Assembly (NCBI RefSeq): GCF_029168945.1
Contig: NC_083608.1
Span: 18,680,136 to 18,744,135, forward strand
Source: Cannabis sativa
Taxonomy: Eukaryota; Streptophyta; Magnoliopsida; Rosales; Cannabaceae
Direction of reading: 5' to 3'
DNA: 64,000 nt
The position numbers and the translations under genes were made by a program. Positions 21,887 to 34,656 of this stretch are shown piece by piece. Positions within the stretch are counted from its first letter, which is position 1; each line of letters opens with the position of its first letter. A model generated the notes under the pieces. That model saw only the letters and a list, made by a program, of their open reading frames with translations, was not told where the DNA came from and made no database searches.

Positions 21887-23900
21887 CTATTTCAATATGA
21901 TTTGTTCTTGTATGGAAAAATGGCTTAGAAGCCAAAGCACTTGGTTGTCACACCAGGTCACAGAAGGAACAGCCCGAGGAAATTCAATTTTCTTGAGAAG
22001 AGACTCAATCCATGATATTTCAGCAGCAATATGTGCAAGTGTCTTGTACTCGGATTCAATACTTGATCTTGATACCACATGTTGCTTCTTCAATGACTAA
22101 GATACCGGAGTTTCACCTAGATACACACAATGGCCAATTATTAACCTTCTATTGTCTAGGTAACATGCCCAATCTGCATCTGAGAAGCCATTGATAGTTA
22201 GCTTGTTACAACAACTGATGTGCAAACCCAGATGTTTGGAGCCTTGTAGATATCTTAGCTCCCGTTTCATCTACTCTAGTGAGTGGTTGTTGGCTGCTGT
22301 AGAAACTGGCTAAGTTCATTCACAGCATAGGCAATGTCAGGCCTAGTGTGACATAGGTATTGTAAGGTCCAAATTGTGCTTCTATAGATGGTAGAATTCT
22401 GCATTGGTTCTCCATCCTTCATCGACATGAGCTTCCCCGGAGTCATGGGAGTTGAGCATGGCTTCAAGTTCCCCATGTTAACTCTTTTTAAGACATCTTC
22501 AAAGTACTTTGTTTGGAAGGTGGAGACCCGACTCATCTCTGAAAACTTTTATGCTAAGGAAGTAGTGTAATGGTTTCAAGTCCTTTAATGTGAACTGTGT
22601 GTTCAATTCTAAAATAAAGGTTTTCATCTTGATAGGTTCACTTCCTGTAATGATGATATCGTCAACATAAATTAGTGCAAGTAGAATAAGTTTTCCTAAT
22701 TTGTAAAAGAATAATGAAGTGTCAGATTTAAAATTTTTAAAACCCCATTTCAGCAAGGCATCTTTAAGTTTATCAAACCATGCTCTAGGTGCTTGTTTCA
22801 ATAGAGAGATTTGTTCAATTTGCACACATAATCTTCTTTGCCTTTCTCTTCAAAACCTTGAGCTTGTACCATAAACACATCCTCTTCTAACTCCCCATTC
22901 GGAAAAACATTGTTGATATCTAATTTCCTTATGTCCTAACCTCTCAATGTGGCCAAAGTGAGAACAATTCTGACAGTGAGAACCTTTATAATCGGACTAA
23001 AAGTCTTCCCATAAATAACACCTGGTCTTTGGTAGAATCCTTTAGCCACAATTCTTGCTTTGTACCTTTGAAAGGAGTTGTCATCAATTCTTTTTTATCC
23101 AATACACCCACTTGTTACCCACCAGCTTCATGTAACTAGAGTATAGAACTAACACCCATGTCTTGTTTCTTTTGAGAGCAACAATCTCACAATCCAAAGC
23201 ATTGGACCAACCTGAATGTTGAAGAGCTGCTTCCACACTGTCAGGTTCAATATTATCAAGAGGATGTGGTACATGACTTAAGAGAATTCAAGGGTTAAAT
23301 ATACCATATTTAGCTCGGGTCATTATGTGATGAGTGATTGGTGTAGGTGGATAAGTAGGCTGCTAGAAAAATTCAGTGGCTGCTAGAGAGGGAATTTCAA
23401 GTGCATGAGCTTGAATATCAAACTAATCAAGGTTGAGATCAGAACCATTGTCATCAGTGGTGAGGTTTCTTTCCCCTCCAATACCTGAAGCAGTTCTGGA
23501 TGCAGGTGAGTGAGGTTCCTGTGAATGTGACAAAGGAATGGTTGGATGTGCTTCATGTAGTGCTTGAGTTTCAATAATAGCTGCAGAAGAAAAAGAGCCA
23601 TGATCTGTAATAGAAGTGGAAAGAAGAGACCAGGAAGAGGCGTGAATCACAAAAGGTTGGGGAGGTTAAAAATTGTTGAGGAAACCATTTTCAAAAGGGG
23701 ACTCCAGTTCATTAAAGACAACATCACGAGAGATGTAATTATTTCCTGTTGGGGTTAGGCATTTGAATCTTTTGTGAGAAGTGTTGTAACCAAGATTTAC
23801 ACATTTAAGGGAGTGAAATTGAAACTTGTGGGAGTGGTATGGCCTAATACAAGGAAAACATGCAGAACCAAAAACCTTGAGAAACTTGTAATCATGTTTG
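21887..23900 (-). pseudogene. C1 pol 3' part: integrase C-terminus, reverse transcriptase, RNase H (broken)
   Basis: Reading leftward from 23900: an integrase C-terminal region (YKFLKVFGSACFPC), then a Ser/Pro-rich linker with MTRAKYGI near 23320. The start of the RT follows ([28 protein letters not shown]). RT continues in 22825-22499 with IYVDDIIITG and LKPLHYFLSIKV, then 22536-22276 (STPMTPGKLM, TRPDIAYAVNELSQF). RNase H is 22093-21887 (SSIESEYKTLAHIAAEI, WCDNQ). Several stops and frameshifts separate these blocks, so no functional protein can be made. The left end joins the 3' LTR at 21717 and the right end abuts the TSD of C2. Confidence 0.9.
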
Positions 23901-26549
23901 TGTTGGGTTTTGTGCCCTAAATAAAACCCATTACAATCTGATTAGTTATCAATTTAAGAGATTTGAAATGGTTTATGTTAACATGTATTTTTCATGTTTA
24001 TGGTTTAATATATATATTTAATATATGCACAAAATCAGTTAAGTCCAGAACATATATTTATTCACAATTACAGTATTGTCAACACAGTGGAATGTGATTG
24101 TAATTATATGATTCAAAAGACTAAGTCCCTGTTTCATCAGTGTTTTGGATTTATACTGATGTGATAATCGATGCGAGTAAGTGTTATATTTTTCGGACGA
24201 TTGGTAAAGTATACTAGTTTCGAATGTATGGAGTATACATTGGACTGGACCGATATTGATCTTAGACAAGATATTATAAACTTACCGTTGTATCTTTCCA
24301 AGTCAATATCACTAGTTGATCTTAGATTAAAAGAATCTAAATCCTGATATGCTTAGGCTCAATCTCAGGAGTGCTATTCATGTTCTTTGATTTATTAGTT
24401 AAGCCTACTTTTGGGTCAGGGTGATACGTATATTTTGGGAACATAATAGTATGACTGAGTGGGAGCGCTGAACATAAATATGGAATCTATAGCTTCTACT
24501 GGTGTATAGAAGTCAAGTGATTATTCCCTTCGAGCTTAGCTAAATAGAAGTAAATGGATGAGCTCTTATTTCAGTGACTATATCTTAGATCACTAAAACA
24601 TCATTTACATGTAGCTACGTGTTTTAAGGGGTCAAATACATTGAGGGGTGAAAACGGTAAATTTATCCCATCTCGATGTAAATCATCTATATAGAGGATC
24701 TTTGATCACATTAAGATTATAACGATGGTTAAATGAGATAGCATATCTATATCGTGGAACATATAGAATGCTCTGTATAAGTCTGAGAGTGCAATTCCAA
24801 GTTCTAAGAGTGGATTCAACAAGGAATTAATAAGTTAGGGAATTTACTTGGTAAATTCGGTTCAGCTTATTGGAAGCTCAGTAATATAGATCCATGGTCC
24901 CCATTCTAGTTGATTTTATATTATTTGTAAGACTCAATAATTGATTTATGATTAATCAATTATAATTCTAAAAGTTAGACTATGTCTAATTTGTGAATTT
25001 TCAGTAAGCAAGGGTGAAATTGTGAAGAAAAGAGATTCTAGGTTTATTTATTAATTAAGAGACACTATATGTCTAATTAATAATTATATTAAATGACAAT
25101 ATTATTTAATAATCTATTTTAGTTATTAAATAATTAGTTTTGACATTTTTGGGAAAATAGAAATAGAAATTGTGAAAATTGCAAAACCCAAGTGAGGCCC
25201 AATAACACCTGTTGACCGAGGTTTTCGGCAACCAATAAAATATTATAAGTTTATGGAGCTGTAAGAAAATTAGAGAAGGATTTTTACGTGGTTGGGGCGT
25301 TAATGAGCCTTAGTCCACGAGTCTATCTTATTTATGGATGTATTTAATACAGAATGTATTTGGTGAGTGTTTCACCCTGGTAAAATACAGAGAATGTTCT
25401 TGGTGAGTATTTACTCTTCTTGCTCTTATGCAACCCAAGATTCTCGTCCCCATTTAATGAGCTTTTAGGGGGTATTTATAGTGTTTTTGGTGGGGTGATC
25501 CCCAGAACTATTGTACAAGTGTGTCTGAAAGTATCCATAAAGTTGGGCATTCCCAATGAATATACCATGGGCAATGCATGGTCAAATCCCTAGGTGTTGT
25601 AGGGCTTTTATGTGGAATGTCCTTATTGTCTTTTGACTGATGTGACTCTTCACAGTGTAGCTGTCGATAGGCTTAAATGATCATTACTTTGTAGCTGCTG
25701 GTTGGAGGTTGTGCCGTCAGACTTTATTGCGTGTAGCAGTCCCAACACGCTTCCTCCCATGCGGCATTAAATGCGACTTGATCGCTCAGGGGAAGCCTGA
25801 CACCTCGCGGAGATGCCTTAACATTACTTGGGCTTCCGGGAGCGTATGGGGCTCCTTATGTCTTCTCTGGGAGGATGGTCCCGGATGCTGCTTTATTGCA
25901 TATGGACTTAGCAAATAGTTTGGATGATAAGTTGCTTGATCCACGTGTCCTTGTCTGGTTGGTCCTCATATATTAGGCAAAATTAGGGGCAACAACACCC
26001 ATGGCTAGCCACCTATGCATGCATTTTCCAATTATTATTTTCATTATTTTAATGCCAATTAATTACTAACCTAAACCTAGCAGTTATCTATAAATAGAAA
26101 GTGATGGCTCACACCAAATAAGGCAGTTAAGCAATTGTTCAGTAATTCAGGAAACTGCCTCTTTCAGAAAGTTGAGCCTTCCCTTTTCTCTCTATATATA
26201 GCCGACCCTCTTCTTCTTCTAATATACAAGAGAGATACAATTTCAAAATCCTAGTGAGAGAGTAGTGCCCACACACAGCAAACAGTACCTCAATCATAGT
26301 TTGGAAGACTGTGAAGGATCAAATCCAAGAGAAGGACATTCGGACTCAGATCTTGATTATACTCTGCAACAGAAAGGAATCAAGGGTTAGAGATCTGAGT
26401 GGAAGGAGACATATTATTCCGCTGTACCCAATGTAAGATTTCTCATACTTAATATGTGTTTTCTTATTATCGTTTTAGAAGTTCATATTTAGGTTGTTAA
26501 TCAACACACTTGTGAGTAGATCTAAGATCCTGGTAAAATAATTCCAATA
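23901..26549 (+). mobile_element. 5' LTR of C2, enlarged by a nested solo LTR
   Basis: Begins TGTTGGGTTTTGTGCCC and ends ATAATTCCAATA, where the usual terminal CA is mutated to TA. Length is 2,649 bp, of which 25210-25994 is a foreign solo LTR plus its duplication. TATA boxes lie near 26085-26098 (CTATAAATAG) and near 26193 (CTATATATAG). Confidence 0.9.
25210..25994 (+). mobile_element. solo LTR nested in the C2 5' LTR
   Basis: A 785-bp TG...CA segment (TGTTGACC...GGGCAACA) bounded by the perfect 5-bp duplication ACACC (25205-25209 and 25995-25999). The 3' LTR of C2 lacks it at the same place (AATAACATCCATGG near 34095). It therefore inserted after C2 did, then lost its body by LTR recombination. 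The family was not identified. Confidence 0.9.
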
Positions 26550-26566
26550 ACTGGCACCAGAGCCAT
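26550..26566 (+). promoter_or_regulatory. primer-binding site of C2 (initiator Met tRNA type)
   Basis: ACTGGCACCAGAGCCATGG directly follows the 5' LTR. It matches the TGGTATCAGAGCC-type site of plant Copia elements with a few changes. Confidence 0.75.
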
Positions 26567-29500
26567 GGTAATTGATTTGCTTGCAAGAAATTTGGACTTA
26601 AAACGATTTGTTTGTGATTTGGATGGTATCATGTTGTTTTGTGTGTTGTATTGATAATTGATTGATGTTTGTGAAATTCTGGGAAAAATAATTGAATTTT
26701 CGATTCTGGATTTATTTTTATTGGATAGTTTGGAAAAAATTAAGCAATTTTCTTTTTTACAAAACTCAATTTCGATTTTATTTGAATTAATTATGAATTT
26801 TTGAAAATCGGAAAAATCAGGGTGGTGATCACCCTCCTCATGCGCGCGGGATGGCTGCCTGCAGCCCCCAACGCCGAGGAATCTCGGCCCAGCCTCCCCT
26901 TGTGCGCACGCGGGTGCCATCCGTACAGCTCACCATTTTTTTCCGTTTTCTTCGATTTTTCATGCTATTTCATGGAATTAACCTCCGATTTTTTTCTGTA
27001 GTCTTGTATTTTGATTTTGATTTTTCATATTTCAAATCTAATTATCAGAAATAAATTAATTTGACTTTTCAAAATTAATTTTAGATATTAGTGAAATTTG
27101 AATTTGAAAATAGGTAAAAAAATCTGTTTTTGGTTACTACTTTTCTTATTTTTAAAATTCTATTATTTTATCTTAATTTTAAATCTAAGGTCAGATATTA
27201 ATTTTTTTTTATAAAATATTATATTTAAAGTAATTTGACCTTATTTAAGTTTAAAATAAGATTACTGTAATCATGGTATTTTAAATAGAAATAAGATATT
27301 TTTGTTAACTTTTAAATTTTGTTATTTTTTATTTAAATTAAATTATAAAATCAGAAAAGGATATTTGTTTATCATTTTCTTATTTTATTGAATATTTAAT
27401 TTATAAAATAACATGAAATTTAAAAGGTGGTTAGCAAATTTTTTTTTGAAATGATATTTAGGTTAGTTGTAACCTAATTTTTCAAAATTGTAGGTTTAAT
27501 TTTAAATATTATTTTATTTCATTTAAAAATCCGAATATATTTTATTATTATTTAATTATTTTTGAAATATAATTAATTATTTAAAATTAAATAAATCCTA
27601 CATCCAACTATCCAATCTAACTTGTTGCAGGAGTGTGTGTTTTAGATTGTTTGTAAGTTTTTTTAAAACATATTATTGCTTGATCTAAATTGACATGGTT
27701 AACTTGTTGACAGATCCAATGATCTGATTTTAACCCATGGTTCAATTGTCAATAGGTCAAGTAAATAATTTGTAACAGGTAAATTTTACATTCTTCTTTA
27801 TGTATGACCTAGTAACATGATAGGGTCCATCCTAATCTGCGTGCCTGTGTGAGCCTATATGTTTATTTTATTATAGATACATATAAGTTGTTGCTAAATA
27901 AAATGTCACACCTTGATAGATTTTATTAAGGTCCATTTAGTTTTTGGACCTATTCAATTAACCCAGCTCCCCCTCACATGAACTACCCCAATTGTGAAGG
28001 CCCATTTGCCTGGTTTGAATAACTGAATTAGGTTAATTAAATTAGCTTAACCTAATAAAATTGATTAGAAACATAATTAACTTTTAAAATATATGAAATT
28101 TATTTTCATTTTAATATTTTAAAGTTAATTTTAAGAAAAACACTCTTAGTTTAAGATATTATTTCTAGATAAACTATTTGTATTTTTCTTGTATTTAAAT
28201 AAATAAAGAATTTTAAGTAACTAGATTCTTTCTGAAACTTACTTTAATTATTTCATTAAATATTCCTATTTAAGTTATAAATTGGTTATTTCTAACTATT
28301 TTTCCTTATTAACTTAAATTTGAATATCTTGTGAATTTAATATTAAGTTGAGGAATTCTAGGAATTGGTTATTGAAGATTCTTAAGATATTTTTTAAGTT
28401 GATTTTAAACTTAAAATGGAATATTCTTAAATTAGGTAGTTACCACTTAATTTTAATATTTAATTAAATTTTATTTGGAAATTTTTTAAGTTGCTTATTT
28501 TAGATTCTTTCTATGACAAATTAAATTAGATATTTTCTAAATCTTGAAAAGATACTTAATTAAATTGAGATATTTTCTAGATAGTTATTTCTATACTAGT
28601 TATTATTTCTAATATTAAAATAGGAAAATATCATTGATTGTGAAATTAATTGTTTAATAATTAATTTTGGTACAATTCAAGTTAAGAATATTTTTCCTAG
28701 TATTAAACTAGAAATTAATAATTAAGTCTTCTCTATACTTAATTATTTATTTCTTGAATTTAATACATTTAATTAAATTAAAAATTAAATATCTAAGTTG
28801 ATTTTCATCATGATACTTAAATATTGTTATTTTCATGACATTTAATTAATTAGAAAATTATTTTAAGTTGGAAATTTTTTATAACAACTTAAATTTGAAT
28901 ATTTTTCAAAATATATTTTATTTATTTTATTAATCAATATTTTCGAAATTGCATTTGATTATGCAAGATGATTTTCAATTTATCTTGAAAAATAGATTAA
29001 AGTTGTAAATTAATTATTTCAATTAATTTTGAACCAACTAAAATCAATGATTTTTTCATTTAATGATTAATTTAAAATAAATGAACTAAAATATATTATT
29101 ATTAGAAATTGAATTAATTAGTTAAAGAAAATCTAGATAGATAGTATTTTTGCTTTAAGTATTTTTTTTAGTAAAGATTAATTTAATTTCTAAGTATTTT
29201 GAAAATTGTATAATTTTATACTTTTTTTTTTTTGAAATACAATATATATTTTTATAGAAAATTTAAATTTGAGTTGCGAATTAATTTAAATTAATACAAC
29301 TTAAATTAAATAATTTTCTTAATATTTATTGGAAAATTAATACTAAGATGGAAATAATTCATTTTATTTTCTTAACCATCTAAGTTTAATTTTATGAATA
29401 TTAAATTAAATTTTATTTAGAATTTTATTCTAAATTTAAAATTTAATTAAATAAATATATATTTAAAACAAATAAATAATAGAAGAAAATACATTTTAAA

Positions 29501-30051
29501 TAATGAGCTTTATTATTATTAAGATATTCGATCTCCATTGTTGGTTTTACATAGCTATTGTTTTAGTGAGTAATCCTCTCTAATGGAGGAACATTCATTA
29601 GCAAGTTAGCACCGTTTAATCTCGAAAGATAAGTATATTTGTAAGTTTTTTATATTAGTATTGATCACCCTAATGGTGGCAACTGTATAAGACTTACAAA
29701 CGTATGAAACAATGGTGGAAGCTCATGAAATAGGAATGACCTTGACTCTTGCCTAAACGGGACAACATCGGATTCTCTTTTCGATCGAATAAAAGGTTGC
29801 TAGAATGGTTATTATTTTAGATGAGCTGACAACTCTATTCAATGGATGGTAGCTTTGACTCTCGCCTAAACGGGACACTGATATCAGTTTGTTGAAAACC
29901 TTGGAAATTATTTAGGATTATATGTTTTAGTATTTTCTCTTGTCATTCCTACTTGCTATGTGCTAATAATTTCTGAATAAGATTTTGTGTTAAACCATAA
30001 TTGATTTCTATTTATTATTTTGTAGTATCCTGAATTGCAATGTGAAATCCC
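26567..30051 (+). other. long AT-rich leader of C2
   Basis: About 3.5 kb without coding potential. A GC-rich island lies at 26821-26935. The next 2.5 kb are very AT-rich. Near the end (29560-29880) is a conserved block also present in element E, with two copies of GCCTAAACGGGAC and several CTAATGG/CCATTAG pairings. A candidate splice acceptor TTATTTTGTAG lies near 30013-30025, just upstream of gag, and a similar TTAAATTGTAG occurs at the matching place in E. A spliced leader is possible but unproven. Confidence 0.6.
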
Positions 30052-30967
30052 ATGTTATCACTGTTGACTGAAAATAAGCTAAATGGATTTAACTTCCCTA
30101 AATGGAAAGAGAACATTAATATTGCTCTCATAGGTGAAAGTGCCCTGTTTGTGTTGACTGAGCCGTCTCCTGAACAGTCGGGTGACAATGCGACCAAAGC
30201 TATTAAAGAGAAGTTCGAGCGTTGGCAGAATGCTAACAACAAAGCTCGATACTTCATGCTTTCCAGCATGGTTGACACCTAGAAAACAAGGTTTGCTAAC
30301 GCTGTCAGGGCTGTAGAAATAATGACGCAGTTAACTGAGCTATTCAGAATGGCATCTATCCAGTCTCGCTTTGACGCGCGCGACTAAGAAATTTATCAAT
30401 GCACGGATGGAACCCCATCAGAATGTGCGTGATCACCTTCTCCAAATGGCAAGTTATTTCCAGGAAGCCCAGAATCATGGTGCTAAAATGGATCAGACAA
30501 CTCAAGTGAGTCTTATCTTGAATAGTCTGACTCCAGCTTTTCTGCCCTATACATCAAATTATGTCATGAATAAGAAGGAACAAGACTTTCACACGTTAGT
30601 CAATGACCTTCAGACATATGAAAATTTGATTAGAGGACCCAAGAAGAAAGGGAATAAACCTCAGAATTCTAGAAATGGTAATGGGACGAGTAATCCTGAG
30701 GCACATGTTGCCTCTACTTCCAAACCCAAGAATAAGAAGAAGTGGAAAAATACCAAGAAGTGAGCTCAAGCTGTGAAAACAGCTAAGAACAAAAAGGCTG
30801 CTGCTCCTGGTGATACACCAAAAGGAAAGTGTTTCTACTGCAATGAGAAAGGCCATTGGAAACCCCAATGCCCTAAGCTTCTTGCAAAGAAACAAGGTAT
30901 TTCTTTCTATAAAATGATGTGTTTTAGTGAATTATTATCCATTTGGATTATTATTCTGGATTACTAA
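30052..30967 (+). pseudogene. C2 gag (UBN2-type nucleocapsid precursor), broken
   Basis: The N-terminal part (30052-30282) has NKLNGFNFPKWKENINIAL, typical of Copia gag. An in-frame TAG ends it at about 30282, and the frame shifts at a GCGCGCG run near 30377. The next block (30371-30763) contains the UBN2-like helix region (MASYFQEAQNHG, QVSLILNSLTPAF) and a basic Lys/Asn tail, then a TGA at 30761. In the same frame a CX2CX4HX4C zinc knuckle (CFYCNEKGHWKPQC) follows near 30830-30875. Pol is absent downstream. The product would normally form the particle and bind RNA; this copy cannot encode it whole. Confidence 0.9.
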
Positions 30968-32740
30968 CCTTGTTTATTTATTTTTCTTCTTACAACCCAA
31001 GCTGCTTGAACTCTGGTGCTATCTTAGCGAGTTAGTTTTGAAAGCTGGACAAAGGGATGGAGTTCGTCCAAGATAAAGATCATGAAGCTCATTTATTTAA
31101 TTTTTTTTGAATTAATTGTTTCAGTTTTAGAACAATTTAGATTTCAAGTTTGAGATTTTATTCCCTGTTATTTTCTCATGATATTGCAAACAATTTTTGA
31201 ATTTATAATTAAGTTTTTTTTTACAAATAAATTGCAATCTATGAGTTGAGCTTCATTACTTTATCTTATATATCAATTACCAATTATTATATTTATTATG
31301 TTTGTATGTGTATGTATTTTATTATTGATACAAATTCTATAGTTATTTAAACTCTTTACAGAGTTGTTACTACATAAACACTGGAAATTATTTCTATGTT
31401 TATGAATAATTGTTAATTCTAAAACAATTATTAAGAGTTTGTTTAATAAAAAAATCTTTTGATCTGATAGGGGTGGAGAGAAAGTTAAGAATAATATGCA
31501 GTTCAATGATCTTTTATATCTAATGAACTCTGGATTATATTTCAACTCCACATAATCTCTATAACACTTAGAGAACTATGATCTCTATAACCTTTAGGGG
31601 TGGATCATAATATCTATATACTTAGGGGTGGACTATATTCCACAGTATTCTTTGTGACACATATTTTTAAACATGGAAGTAATATATTAAATTAGCTATT
31701 ATCAGAATAAATCCTTAATCTTGATTATATGTTCCAGTTTAGATTTACTGTTGTAATAGATAATGATACAATTAAAGTTCTTTGATAATGTATCACACTA
31801 CCTTAATTGAGTGGGAGAATTTTAAAATTCTTTACCCATTTTCATTTGGTTGATACTTGTGATAAGGACTTAAGAACACTACTGATAAAACAAATCTAAC
31901 CATTCATTTGGATAGAAATAACTTATCAGAATTATGAGAATAAGATAGAAGAATTCTTGCATAGTCCATTCGAATGACTTGAGTCAAGATTTCTAATCCT
32001 CATAACAATTTTATGGTATCTTAATTTGATTGCTTAATCTCTCGCAAGTATTTTACACTTCAAATACTAGATTGCTATGTTGTTGACATAATCTTAAAGA
32101 AACTTATAGTTTCAGACTAAGATAATAAGTCACAACTAGATACCCCTCAAACAATAGTAAGAGGTTAAAAGTATTATTTAACCAGACATCTATTGTTGAG
32201 TGGGAGCCATCTGAGATATAATCAAATGAGGAACATTAGGGGAAAGTCAAGAAAGATTTATGAAAGTGACCTATATATTAGATATTAAGGAACTGTATAT
32301 TAGTTATCCTTATATCTACACCAACTCATTAAGATTTTGAGATGGTGATTACTCTGGGGGTGGAGGAGTTATTCTAGAAGAGTGTAAAAACCCATCTATA
32401 ATAATTCAAGCTCCATTAGAGAAGATATACATAACTTTGTACATTCGAAATTACCAGAAAGTTATTCTACAGAAGAAAAATTCTACACTGCATTATCTCA
32501 GTTCCAAATTTTAAAATATGAGAGATATGTCTTCTGTTTGTTCAGATGTACTTAATAAGAAGTAAGGATTTCAGTATATCTTGATGAGTAAAAGCATATA
32601 GTTAAGGATGTTTCATAATGATTTATGAACCTGGTTCCAGAAGTTTGGGTGGATTCAAATATACTACACTTGATCTGAAGATCAAGACAACAGATTGATT
32701 GGAATGCACAACTTGTTTTATGTTAGTGCAAGTGGGAGTT
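30968..32740 (+). other. C2 internal region lacking pol, with polypurine tract
   Basis: Non-coding where protease, integrase and RT would be expected. It holds several TAGGGGTGGA motifs (near 31455, 31595, 31622, 32345) and GAGTGGGAG motifs (near 31810 and 32200) that resemble the true polypurine tract at 32722-32740. Short pol-like phrases are not convincing. Confidence 0.6.
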
Positions 32741-34651
32741 TGTTGGGTTTTGTGCCCTAAATAAAACCCATTACAATCTGATTAGTTATCAATTTAAGAG
32801 ATTTGAAATAGTTTATGTTAACATGTATTTTTCATGTTTATGGTTTAATATATATATTTAATATATGCACCAAATCAGTTAAGTCCAGAACATATATTTA
32901 TTCACAATTACAGTATTGTCAACACAGTGGAATGTGATTGTGATTATATGATTCAAAAGACTAAGTCCTTGTTTCATCAGTGTTTTGGATTTACACTGAT
33001 GTGATAATTAGCGATGAAGTATACTTACACTTGGAGTAAGTGTTATGTTTTTTCCAGGACATTGGTAAAGTATACTAGTTTCGAATGTATGGAGTATACA
33101 TTGGACTTGACCGATATTGAACTTAGACAAGATATTATAAACTTACCGTTGTATCTTTCCAAGTCAATATCACTAGTTGATCTTAGATTAAAAGAATCTA
33201 AATCCTGATATGCTTAGGCTCAATCTCAGGAGTGTTATTCATGTTCTTTGATTTATTAGTTAAGCCTACTTTTGGGTCAGGGTGATACGTATATTTTGGG
33301 AACATGATAGTATGACTGAGTGGGAGCGCTGAACATAAATATGGAATCTATAGCTTCTACTGGTATATAGAAGTCAAGTGATGATTCCCTTCGAGCTTAT
33401 CAAAATAGAAGTAAATGGATGAGCTCTTGTTTCAGTGACTATCTTAGATCACTAGCTAAAACATCATTTACAGGTAGCTAAGTGTTTTAAGGGGCCAAAT
33501 ACATTGAGGGGTGAAAACGGTAAATTTATCCCATCTCGATGTAAATCATCTATATAGAGGATCTTTGATCACATTAAGATTATAACAATGGTTAAATGAG
33601 ATAGCATATCTATATCGTGGAACATATAGAATGCTTTGTATAAGTCTGAGAGTGCAATTCCAAGTTCTAAGAGTGGATTCAACAAGGAATTAATAAGTTA
33701 GGGAATTTACTTGATAAATTCGGTTCTGCTTATTGGAAGCTCAGTAATATAGATCCATGGTCCCCATTCTAGTTGAGACCATACTGTTTGTAAGACTCAA
33801 TAATTGATTTCTGATTAATCAATTATAATTCTAAAAGTTAGACTATGTCTAATTTGTAAATTTTCACTAAGCAAGGGTGAAATTGTGAAGAAAAGAGATT
33901 CTAGGTTTATTTATTAATTAAGAAACTCTATATGTCTAATTAATAATTATATTAAATGACAATATTATTTAATAATCTATTTTAGTTATTAAATAATTAG
34001 TTTTGGCATTTAAATAGTTAGAATTGGAAAGTTGGCATTTTTGGGAAAATAGAAATAGAAATTGTGAAAATTGCAAAACCCAAGTGAGGCCCAATAACAT
34101 CCATGGCCGGCCACTTATGCATGCATTTTCCAATTATTATTTTCATTATTTTAATGCCAATTAATTATTAACCTAAACCTAGCAGTTATCTATAAATAGA
34201 AAGAGATGGCTCACACCAAATAAGACAGTTAAGCAATTGTTCAGTAATTCAGGAAACTGCCTCTTTCTGAAAGTTGAGCCTTTCCTTTTCTCTCTATATA
34301 TAGCTGACCCTCTTCTTCTTCTGATATACAAGAGAGATACAATTTCGAAATCCTAGTGAGATAGTAGTGCCCACACACAACAAACAATACCTCAATCATA
34401 GTTTGGAAGACTGTGAAGGATCAAATCCAAGAGAAGGACATTCGAACTCAGATCTTGATTATACTCTGCAACAGAAAGGAATCAAGGGTTAGAGATCTGA
34501 GTGGAAGGAGACATATTATTCCGCTGCACCCAATGTAAGATTTCTCATACTTTATATGTGTTTTCTTATTATCGTTTTAGAAGTTCATATTTAGGTTTTT
34601 AATCAACATACTTGTGAGTAGATCTAAGATCCTGGTAAAATAATTCTAATA
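32741..34651 (+). mobile_element. 3' LTR of C2
   Basis: Length 1,911 bp, beginning TGTTGGGTTTTGTGCCC after the tract GCAAGTGGGAGTT. It ends ATAATTCTAATA next to the GTTTG duplication. It is co-linear with the 5' LTR except for the nested solo LTR, a segment near 34009-34040 and a few small indels. Confidence 0.92.
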
Positions 34652-34656
34652 GTTTG

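Larger units (their letters stand above)
23901..34651 (+). mobile_element. non-autonomous Ty1/copia element C2 with complete LTRs and a gag relic
   Basis: A 10.75-kb element flanked by a perfect 5-bp duplication GTTTG (23896-23900 and 34652-34656). LTRs are 23901-26549 and 32741-34651 and look about 97-98% identical by eye outside the solo LTR nested in the first one. A primer-binding site complementary to initiator Met tRNA follows the 5' LTR, and a GTGCAAGTGGGAGTT polypurine tract precedes the 3' LTR. The only coding relic is gag at 30052-30967; no protease, integrase or RT was found. Members of the same LTR family occur at 37318-42804 and 58395-60307. Confidence 0.92.

Noticed and set aside
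30052..30967. Reading C2 gag as three separate small genes
   Set aside because: The pieces form one gag interrupted by a stop, a one-base shift and another stop.
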